From Candidatus Omnitrophota bacterium (lineage in GTDB: Bacteria > Omnitrophota > Gorgyraeia > 1-14-0-20-64-10), in contig JAHFFE010000006.1 of the NCBI GenBank assembly GCA_023248155.1, positions 1 through 46,512 of the forward strand: a DNA stretch of 46,512 nucleotides, written 5' to 3'. A model generated the notes under the pieces. It made no database searches and was not told where the DNA came from. It worked only from the letters and a program-made list of their open reading frames with translations. The position numbers were made by a program, and so were the translations under genes. Shown piece after piece: positions 41,079 to 46,512 of the stretch (positions are counted from its first letter, which is position 1; each line of letters begins with the position of its first letter).

Positions 41079-41693
41079 ATGACGACTCGAACACGAATTC
41101 TTTCGGTCGATCCGGTTCATCCCGATCCCGAATTGATTCGCGAAGCGGCCGCCTGCGTGAAGCGCGGCGGGTTGGTGGCATTCCCGACGGAGACGGTCTA
41201 CGGCATTGCCGCGAACTTAAATGATCCGCAGGCGATTCAGGAACTGTATTTTGTAAAGCAGCGGCCGTTTGAAAAACAGGTGACGATTCATCTGGCTGAT
41301 TCTGCCGGTGTTGCTTCGTACGGCGTGCGCATTCCGCCGCTGGCCCGGCAATTGATGGACCGGTTCTGGCCGGGGCCGTTAACGATTGTTTTACCGCGTT
41401 CCGACGGATCGACGCTTGGTTTTCGCGTGCCGAACCATCCGGTGGCGCTGGCGCTTCTGGCGGCTGCTGCCGTTCCAGTGGTGGCGCCCTCGGCCAATTT
41501 AAGCGGCCAGCCGGCGCCCTCGACGGCTCAGGAAGTGCTGCGCGATTTGCAGGATAAAATTGATTTTGTGATCGACGCCGGTCCGACGGCCATCGGCGTC
41601 AGTTCCACGGTGGTTGATTTTAGCGGTGAAGTTCCCCGTATTTTGCGGGAAGGAGCCCGGCTGGAAGAAATTCAGAAGGCTTTATTGGAATAG
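41079..41693 (+). CDS. L-threonylcarbamoyladenylate synthase (Sua5/YciO/YrdC family)
   Basis: An ATG at 41079 is chosen; a GTG two codons upstream is equally possible. The 204-residue YrdC domain has KRGGLVAFPTETVYGIAANLND, VKQRPFEKQVTIHLAD, FWPGPLTIVLP, VPVVAPSANLSGQPAPSTAQEV and a late SSTVVDFSG. The protein lacks the C-terminal Sua5 domain, so it is the TsaC/YrdC form. It makes threonylcarbamoyl-AMP for the t6A modification of tRNA. The stop is 16 bases from the phosphatase gene, the order seen in Firmicutes (ywlC-ywlE-ywlF). Confidence 0.9.
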   Translation: MTTRTRILSVDPVHPDPELIREAAACVKRGGLVAFPTETVYGIAANLNDPQAIQELYFVKQRPFEKQVTIHLADSAGVASYGVRIPPLARQLMDRFWPGPLTIVLPRSDGSTLGFRVPNHPVALALLAAAAVPVVAPSANLSGQPAPSTAQEVLRDLQDKIDFVIDAGPTAIGVSSTVVDFSGEVPRILREGARLEEIQKALLE

Positions 41694-41709
41694 GAGAAGT
41701 AGAAGAAGC

Positions 41710-42186
41710 ATGGTGAAGAAGAAGATTTTGTTTGTTTGCACCGGCAACAGCTGCCGTTCCGTTATGGCGGAAGGTCTGCTGCAGGATTTACTGAATAAGC
41801 GCGGCCATAACGATGTACAGGTGCTTTCGGCCGGAACGAACACCTTTAACGGCATGCCTCCGTCGGCGGAAACGGTCGCGGTCATGAAAGAAAACAGCAT
41901 CGATATTGCGCGCCATGTCGGCCAGCAGTTAACGACACTGCTGATTGAACGCGCCGATCTGATTTTTTGCATGGAAGAGTTTCACATGAAACAGATTCTG
42001 GACGCAGTGCCGGAAGCCAAGCCGAAAGTTTTTCTGCTCAACGCGTTTGAGAATCCCACGGCGCGCCATCGGGAGATTCCTGATCCGATCGGCCGTTCCG
42101 CGAAAGTCTATCAGGTTTGCCGCGATGTAATTCTGGAAGCGGTCACGCGTGTCGCCGACTGGATCGAAAAACATCAAGGAGAATGA
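41710..42186 (+). CDS. Low-molecular-weight phosphatase, possibly YwlE-like
   Basis: The 158-residue product has the P-loop CTGNSCRS (Cys10 to Arg16) and the general acid Asp125 in EIPDPIGRS, as in low-molecular-weight protein-tyrosine phosphatases. At the specificity position of the P-loop it has Ser14; tyrosine-specific enzymes have a bulky Ile or Leu there and the protein-arginine phosphatase YwlE has Thr. With the gene order tsaC-phosphatase-rpiB-glyA, which matches the ywlE region, protein-arginine phosphatase activity is plausible but unproven. The upstream run AGGAGAAGTAGAAGAAGC contains the ribosome site. Confidence 0.85.
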   Translation: MVKKKILFVCTGNSCRSVMAEGLLQDLLNKRGHNDVQVLSAGTNTFNGMPPSAETVAVMKENSIDIARHVGQQLTTLLIERADLIFCMEEFHMKQILDAVPEAKPKVFLLNAFENPTARHREIPDPIGRSAKVYQVCRDVILEAVTRVADWIEKHQGE

Positions 42187-42190
42187 CCGG

Positions 42191-42643
42191 GTGAATATTG
42201 CGATTGGCGCCGATCATGGCGGCGTTGAACTCAAGGCAGTGCTGGTCAAGAAACTTAAATCACTGAAACACACCGTTTCCGACAAAGGCGCTTTTTCGAC
42301 GGACTCCTGCGATTATCCGGTGATCGGCGCGGCAGTGGCCCGCGCGCTCTCGTCGGGCAAAGTCAGCCGCGGTGTTTTACTCTGCCGCAGCGGCGCCGGC
42401 ATGGCGATCGTCGCCAATAAATTTCCGAAAGTACGCGCCGTGGTTTGCCAGTCGGTTGAGACGGCACGGCTCTGCCGCCAGCATAACGACGCGAACCTGC
42501 TGGTGCTCAGCGCCGATGTGACTTCACCGGCCGCGGCAACGGCCATTTTAAAGACCTGGCTTGAAACTCCATTTGAAGGCGGCCGTCACGCGCGCCGTGT
42601 TCGTCAGATCCGCGACATTGAAAAGGAAATTCTCCATGTATGA
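42191..42643 (+). CDS. rpiB: Ribose-5-phosphate isomerase B (RpiB/LacAB family)
   Basis: The GTG at 42191 follows GGAGAATGACC. The 150-residue product starts [16 protein letters not shown], the RpiB phosphate-binding Asp-His pair. The active-site cysteine is in [24 protein letters not shown]; the usual CGSGIGM is changed to CRSGAGM, so there is an Arg next to the catalytic Cys. [19 protein letters not shown] and the basic tail [11 protein letters not shown] complete the pattern. It converts ribose-5-phosphate to ribulose-5-phosphate. It overlaps glyA by 8 bases. Confidence 0.88.
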   Translation: MNIAIGADHGGVELKAVLVKKLKSLKHTVSDKGAFSTDSCDYPVIGAAVARALSSGKVSRGVLLCRSGAGMAIVANKFPKVRAVVCQSVETARLCRQHNDANLLVLSADVTSPAAATAILKTWLETPFEGGRHARRVRQIRDIEKEILHV

Positions 42644-43886
42644 CCATTTGAAGCAGTCGGACCCGGAAATTTATCAGTCGATGGTGAGCGAAGCCCGGCG
42701 TCAGCAGGGACATCTCGAATTGATCGCCAGCGAAAACTTCACTTCAATCGCGGTGATGGAAGCCATGGGTTCCGTGATGACCAACAAATACGCGGAAGGG
42801 TATCCGGGCGCGCGCTGGTACGGCGGCTGTCAGTTTGTCGATCAGGCCGAGACGCTGGCGATTGAGCGGGCCAAGGCGCTGTTCGGCGCCGACCATGCCA
42901 ATGTCCAGCCGCATTCCGGATCGCAGGCCAACATGGCTGTCTATTTTTCAGTGCTGGAACCTGGCGATTCAATCATGACGATGGATTTAAGCCACGGCGG
43001 TCATTTGACGCACGGCCATCCCAAGAATTTCTCGGGCCGTCTGTTTAAAGTAATTCCGTACGGCGTCAGTAAAAAAGATGAACGGATTGATTACGACGAG
43101 CTTGAAGCGCTCGCCAAGGCGAACAAACCGAAGATGATCGTCGCCGGTTATTCGGCCTATCCGCGCCAGCTCGATTTCGCGCGGTTCCGCAAGATTGCCG
43201 ATGAAGTCGGCGCGTTGTTGATGGTCGACATGGCCCATTTCGCGGGGCTGGTGGCCGCCGGCGTTCATCCGTCGCCGGTACCGCATGCCGATTTCGTGAC
43301 GACCACTACGCACAAGACATTGCGCGGTCCGCGCGGCGGCATGATTTTGTGTAAAAAAGATTTCGCCAAGAAACTCGACTCGCAGATTTTCCCCGGCATG
43401 CAGGGCGGTCCGCTGATGCACATCATCGCGGCCAAGGCGGTGGCGTTTAAAGAGGCGATGACGCCGGCATTCAAGGACTATCAGCGCCAGATCGTCACCA
43501 ACGCGAAAGCGATGGCTGAAACATTACAGGGCAAGGGTTGGCGTATCGTCTCGGGCGGCACCGACAACCATTTAATGTTGGTTGATATGGCGGCCCGCGG
43601 TTTAACCGGCAAGCAGGCCTCCTCGATCCTGGATCTTGCGCGCATCACCGTCAATAAAAACAGCATTCCGTTTGATACGACTTCACCCTCTGTTTCCGGC
43701 GGTATCCGTTTGGGCACGCCGGCTGTTACGACGCGCGGCATGAAAGAGCCGGAGATGCGCACCATCGCGCAGTTGATCGACCGCGTTCTTACAGCGCCCG
43801 ATGATGCCGCTGCGGCTGCGAAAGTGGCCGAAGAAGTCGAACAGCTGACGAAGGAATTTCCACTTTACCCGGACTTAAAGATTTGA
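42636..43886 (+). CDS. glyA: Serine hydroxymethyltransferase
   Basis: The ATG at 42636 follows AAAAGGAAA; a longer frame would run back into rpiB. The 416-residue PLP enzyme has [25 protein letters not shown], the PLP lysine Lys227 in [13 protein letters not shown] and a late [16 protein letters not shown]. It interconverts serine and glycine with tetrahydrofolate, feeding one-carbon units (and glycine for purD) into the purine pathway encoded just upstream. Its stop overlaps the nrdR start (TTGA). Confidence 0.96.
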   Translation: MYDHLKQSDPEIYQSMVSEARRQQGHLELIASENFTSIAVMEAMGSVMTNKYAEGYPGARWYGGCQFVDQAETLAIERAKALFGADHANVQPHSGSQANMAVYFSVLEPGDSIMTMDLSHGGHLTHGHPKNFSGRLFKVIPYGVSKKDERIDYDELEALAKANKPKMIVAGYSAYPRQLDFARFRKIADEVGALLMVDMAHFAGLVAAGVHPSPVPHADFVTTTTHKTLRGPRGGMILCKKDFAKKLDSQIFPGMQGGPLMHIIAAKAVAFKEAMTPAFKDYQRQIVTNAKAMAETLQGKGWRIVSGGTDNHLMLVDMAARGLTGKQASSILDLARITVNKNSIPFDTTSPSVSGGIRLGTPAVTTRGMKEPEMRTIAQLIDRVLTAPDDAAAAAKVAEEVEQLTKEFPLYPDLKI

Positions 43887-44344
43887 AGTGTCCTTACTGC
43901 GGTAACGGTGAAGACAAAGTCATCGACTCGCGCGAAGCGTCCGATGGCGGTGCGATTCGCCGCCGCCGGGAATGCCTTAAGTGCGAACGCCGTACTACGA
44001 CCTACGAACGGGTAGAGCAGATCCCGATCCTCGTCGTCAAACGCGACGGCCGCCGTGAATCGTTCGACCGTAAAAAACTGCTCAACGGTATCATGAAAGC
44101 CTGTGAGAAACGGCCCGTATCGCTGGAGCAAATCGAAGAACTGATCGATCAGGTCGAGCGGGAAATCGCGCAGGAATTCGACCGTGAAGTTGCTTCTGTT
44201 GAGATCGGCGAGCGCGTGATGCGCCACTTGCATGAACTCGATGAAGTGGCTTATGTCCGGTTCGCGTCGGTCTACCGTTCATTCAAAGACATCAGCCAGT
44301 TCATGGGTGAACTGCGCGACCTGCTGAAGAAGAAGCAGCCCTGA
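43883..44344 (+). CDS. nrdR: Transcriptional regulator NrdR
   Basis: A TTG start overlaps the glyA stop. The 153-residue protein is NrdR: a zinc ribbon with Cys3, Cys6, Cys31 and Cys34 ([18 protein letters not shown]..., [13 protein letters not shown]), then an ATP-cone ([32 protein letters not shown]) and a C-terminal helix. NrdR represses ribonucleotide reductase genes in response to ATP/dATP. No NrdR boxes were found in the window. Its stop codon overlaps the apparent CTG start of a GIY-YIG gene. Confidence 0.94.
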   Translation: MKCPYCGNGEDKVIDSREASDGGAIRRRRECLKCERRTTTYERVEQIPILVVKRDGRRESFDRKKLLNGIMKACEKRPVSLEQIEELIDQVEREIAQEFDREVASVEIGERVMRHLHELDEVAYVRFASVYRSFKDISQFMGELRDLLKKKQP

Positions 44345-44583
44345 TTTACTGGGTCTATGTTCTGGAAAGTGCAAAAGGCGGTTTCCGGTACATCGGCTCA
44401 ACGCATGATGTTGAGCACCGTCTCGACCGGCACAACTCCGGACACTATCCGCCCACCAAAGAACACCGCCCCTGGAAAGTAATTTATAAGGAAGAACATC
44501 CCACCCGCAGTTCTGCCAACCGCAGGGAAGAGTTCTTAAAAACCGGCCGCGGGAAAGACGCCTTGAAGCGTCTGAAAATCTGA
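44341..44583 (+). CDS. Small GIY-YIG nuclease-domain protein with apparent CTG start
   Basis: The frame reads (M)IYWVYVLES...[40 protein letters not shown], the GIY-YIG pattern (WVYVL and YIGST, then Arg and a later Glu in [19 protein letters not shown]). That is a full-size 80-residue single-domain protein of the UPF0213/YhbQ kind. No ATG, GTG or TTG lies in frame between the previous in-frame stop at 44308 and the motif. The only sensible start is CTG at 44341, which overlaps the nrdR TGA as CTGA, or ATT at 44344. No other nuclease gene is nearby. Function is probably DNA cleavage or repair; this is inferred from the family. Confidence 0.75.
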   Translation: MIYWVYVLESAKGGFRYIGSTHDVEHRLDRHNSGHYPPTKEHRPWKVIYKEEHPTRSSANRREEFLKTGRGKDALKRLKI

Positions 44584-44584
44584 A

Positions 44585-44627
44585 TTGTATTACAAAGAAC
44601 TACAATGTATGTTATGCTTAAAGCATA
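44585..44627 (+). promoter_or_regulatory. Promoter and inverted repeat before the antitoxin gene
   Basis: TTGTAT (44585-44590) and TATGTT (44608-44613) are 17 bases apart. TATGCTT-A-AAGCATA (44613-44627), an inverted repeat with 7-base arms, overlaps the end of the -10 and lies 15 bases before the ATG. This is the size and place of an operator for a ribbon-helix-helix antitoxin that represses its own gene. Confidence 0.55.
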
Positions 44628-44642
44628 GGAGATATTGCCAAC

Positions 44643-44861
44643 ATGGTTAAGCCCGTATCTGTTCGATTGTCCACTCAGTTAATGCACAGGCTGGAGCGTG
44701 TATCAATAACGGTAGACCGCCCTCGGTCGTATTTAATCCGCAAAGCGGTGGAAAGCTATTTGCAGGAGTATGCTGAATATCAGACTGCCATGAATCGTCT
44801 GAAGGATAAGGATGACAAAATCGTTTCCAGTATGCAGATGAGGAAACGGCTTGGCATCTAA
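44643..44861 (+). CDS. Ribbon-helix-helix antitoxin (CopG family)
   Basis: The 72-residue protein starts VKPVSVRLSTQLMHRLERVSITVDRPRSYLIRKAVESYLQEY, the ribbon-helix-helix DNA-binding fold, with the strand residues VSVRLS. The C-terminal part (AEYQTAMNRLKDKDDKIVSSMQMRKRLGI) is a helical toxin-binding tail. AGGAG precedes the ATG. It is paired with a RelE-like toxin whose start overlaps its stop. An inverted repeat upstream is the likely operator. Confidence 0.85.
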   Translation: MVKPVSVRLSTQLMHRLERVSITVDRPRSYLIRKAVESYLQEYAEYQTAMNRLKDKDDKIVSSMQMRKRLGI

Positions 44862-45102
44862 TGTTTTTTATAAGGCCTCGGTCGAGAAAGATTTAAAGAA
44901 ACTTGACAAGCCAACTGCGGCTAAGCTTCTCCAGAAACTGGAAGCGGTTCTTTCTGAAAAACCAAACACGGGGGAGCCGCTCAGCGGAGAGTTTAAGGGA
45001 TTGTTCAAATACCGTATTGGGGATTATCGAATCTTGTACGCTAAGATACCCGAAGGTATTCTGATTGTGAGAATTGGCCATCGCCGCGAGATTTACCGCT
45101 AA
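44851..45102 (+). CDS. RelE/ParE-family toxin
   Basis: The TTG start at 44851 has GAGGAAA upstream and lies within the antitoxin's last codons. The 83-residue protein reads FYKASVEKDLKKLDKPTAAKLLQKLEAVL, then EPLSGEFKGLFKYRIGDYRILYAKIPEGILIVRIGHRREIYR, the RelE pattern with basic residues Lys/Arg and the C-terminal GHRREIYR segment typical of ribosome-dependent RNases. The ATG at 44861 is out of frame. The stop TAA is directly followed by the ATG of the helicase. Confidence 0.88.
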   Translation: MASNVFYKASVEKDLKKLDKPTAAKLLQKLEAVLSEKPNTGEPLSGEFKGLFKYRIGDYRILYAKIPEGILIVRIGHRREIYR

Positions 45103-46440
45103 ATGCCGAAAAATAAGATGAAGTTGAAGAAGCAAATGCCGTTGGACGATATCGAGTTGACGCCCCAGTTTCTCCAGGCGCTGGAGCTGATGGAAAAAAC
45201 AGACAAATGTTTGTTTATCACCGGAAAAGCGGGAACGGGCAAGTCGACACTGCTGAGATACTTCCGGTCAAAAACAAAGAAGAATGTTGTTGTCGTCGCG
45301 CCCACCGGAATAGCGGCCATCAATGTGGAAGGGCAGACGCTGCATTCATTCTTCAAGTTTCCGCCGAGATTTGTCCAGAAAGAAGATATCCGCCGCATCT
45401 CAAAGAACAAGAAATTGATCGAATGCCTGGACACGCTGATTATCGATGAGGTGTCGATGGTGCGGGCTGACCTGATGGATGGCGTTGATCACGCGTTGCG
45501 GGTTAATCGCGGGCAGCCCGATTTTCCGTTTGGTGGGGTGCAGGTGATCTTGTTCGGAGATCTTTTTCAGCTGCCGCCGATTGTGGATCGCGACATGGCG
45601 GAGATTTTCGAGCGGCGCTACGAAAGCCCGTACTTCTTTTCCTCCCGGGTTATTCAGGAAATTCAATTGGACTGTTTAGAGTTGACGAAGATTTACCGGC
45701 AAAGCGAAGCGGAGTTTATTGGCCTGCTTAATAAAATTCGCGATAAGGAATACGACGAGTGCGATCTGAATAAGCTGAACGAAAGAGTTGTATCGGCAGA
45801 CGACAGCGGCGGGGAAGATGAAATTGTTCTTACGACAACCAATCAGCGCGCCGGTGAAATCAATCAAGACCGATTGAACGCGCTGCCTGCTTCAGATGTT
45901 CAGTACGGCGCCAATGTAACCGGCAAGTTCGATGAATCCGCCTATCCGAACGACTCCTTGTTAATCTTGAAGAAGGGCGCCCAGGTGATGATGATCAAGA
46001 ATGATCCCAATAAGCGATGGGTTAACGGGAGCATCGGCCATATTCAGGATTTGTCGGAGCGGTCAATCACGGTGTCGATCGATGGCAAGAGCCATGATGT
46101 CCCAAAGTCGACATGGGAAAAGATCGCGTATCTATACGATGAAGAAACCGGGCGAATTGAATCAAAGGCGGTCGGCACTTTTGAGCAATATCCTCTGAAG
46201 TTAGCGTGGGCCATTACCATCCATAAGAGCCAGGGAAAGACTTTTGACAAGGTGATTGTTGAGCTGGGCAGTGGAGCCTTCGCGCATGGGCAGCTTTATG
46301 TGGCATTAAGCCGCTGTTCCTCTTTTGCCGGGTTGAAGTTGAAACGGCCGATTACGGCAAGAGATGTTGTATTTGATGATCGGATTCTGGAATTTCGGAC
46401 GCATTGGACATCCATGGCGGGTGATGCGCGACCTGCTTAA
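45103..46440 (+). CDS. Pif1-like SF1B DNA helicase
   Basis: The ATG follows the toxin stop with no gap. The 445-residue protein has Walker A GKAGTGKST (41-49), APTGIAAINVEGQTLHSFF (motif Ia), Walker B IIDEVSMV (113-120), GDLFQLPPI (152-160), IYRQSEAEF, KLAWAITIHKSQGKTFDKVIVE and YVALSRCSS. These are all the motifs of the RecD-like/Pif1 helicase family. No extra C-terminal domain is seen beyond about residue 430. Such helicases unwind DNA and G-quadruplexes. Codon use is less GC-biased than in the purine operon, fitting an accessory gene. Contiguity with the toxin-antitoxin pair suggests one transcript. Confidence 0.9.
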   Translation: MPKNKMKLKKQMPLDDIELTPQFLQALELMEKTDKCLFITGKAGTGKSTLLRYFRSKTKKNVVVVAPTGIAAINVEGQTLHSFFKFPPRFVQKEDIRRISKNKKLIECLDTLIIDEVSMVRADLMDGVDHALRVNRGQPDFPFGGVQVILFGDLFQLPPIVDRDMAEIFERRYESPYFFSSRVIQEIQLDCLELTKIYRQSEAEFIGLLNKIRDKEYDECDLNKLNERVVSADDSGGEDEIVLTTTNQRAGEINQDRLNALPASDVQYGANVTGKFDESAYPNDSLLILKKGAQVMMIKNDPNKRWVNGSIGHIQDLSERSITVSIDGKSHDVPKSTWEKIAYLYDEETGRIESKAVGTFEQYPLKLAWAITIHKSQGKTFDKVIVELGSGAFAHGQLYVALSRCSSFAGLKLKRPITARDVVFDDRILEFRTHWTSMAGDARPA

Positions 46441-46512
46441 AAAGAAACAACACTGATATTTTTACTCCGAAGCGAATCCTGATCGTTGGCCATTCCAACA
46501 TTGGCGATGTTT
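46441..46512. other. End of window, no gene seen
   Basis: The last 72 bases after the helicase stop contain no recognised gene, terminator or promoter. A downstream gene could begin beyond the edge. Confidence 0.5.

Noticed and set aside
44851-45102. Toxin start at ATG 44861
   Set aside because: That ATG is out of frame with the toxin; the TTG at 44851 has a ribosome site and is in frame.
1-46512. tRNA, rRNA or transposase genes
   Set aside because: No T-loop/acceptor pattern, ribosomal RNA segment or transposase motif was recognised in any gap or frame; no dedicated search program was available.

Overview
The window comes from a diderm (Gram-negative-type) bacterium of moderate GC. An outer-membrane-type beta-barrel, several lipoproteins, an AsmA-like protein and a secretin-based type IV pilus or type II secretion-like machine all point to an outer membrane. 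The sequence alone does not settle the phylum. A PVC or candidate-phylum lineage such as Omnitrophota would fit the PurS-PurL fusion and the compact pilus operon, but this is a low-confidence inference. An ADP-forming acyl-CoA synthetase subunit next to a D-2-hydroxyacid dehydrogenase suggests fermentative capacity. An iron-type superoxide dismutase and an oxygen-dependent desaturase show exposure to, or use of, oxygen.

Layout. 1-1723: end of an ADP-forming acyl-CoA synthetase and a D-lactate-type dehydrogenase. 1786-4456: small secreted proteins, an ArsR-type regulator, and a leftward pair encoding a GWG-motif secreted protein and an outer-membrane barrel. 4570-8735: a rightward run with a Pycsar-effector-like (PycTM/DUF5706) membrane protein, a ClC chloride transporter, a zinc-ribbon membrane protein, a YheT-like hydrolase and a fatty-acyl desaturase. 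8751-13096: an envelope and oxidative-stress cluster (secreted helical protein, SOD, GlsB/YeaQ-like protein, rhodanese, a YtxG/YtxH-like pair, small exported proteins) with a clear intrinsic terminator at 12171-12199. 13118-15920: an unusual SDR with a zinc ribbon, an RlmI-like methyltransferase and a DoxX-like protein. 15961-30634: a branched-chain amino-acid-type (Liv) ABC transporter whose binding protein is separated from livHMGF by a complete 10-kb pilus operon (secretin, ATPase, platform, four pilin-like proteins, PilM, PilN and a PilO-PilP fusion). 30645-32338: two envelope proteins. 32372-41070: purine operon purB-purSL-purQ-purF-purM-purD, joined almost entirely by stop/start overlaps. 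41079-44344: tsaC-like, low-molecular-weight phosphatase, rpiB, glyA and nrdR, an order resembling the Bacillus ywlC-ywlE-ywlF-glyA region. 44341-46440: a GIY-YIG nuclease with an apparent CTG start, a ribbon-helix-helix/RelE toxin-antitoxin pair, and a Pif1-like helicase directly abutting the toxin.

The most unusual points are: -10 elements placed so close to several start codons (13118, 15961, 27131) that the messages should be leaderless; a roughly 120-bp imperfect palindrome between livH and livM; the split liv locus; the CTG-start GIY-YIG gene; the orphan PycTM-like protein beside a ClC channel; and the toxin-antitoxin plus Pif1 helicase operon. No tRNA, rRNA, CRISPR array or insertion-sequence transposase was seen.
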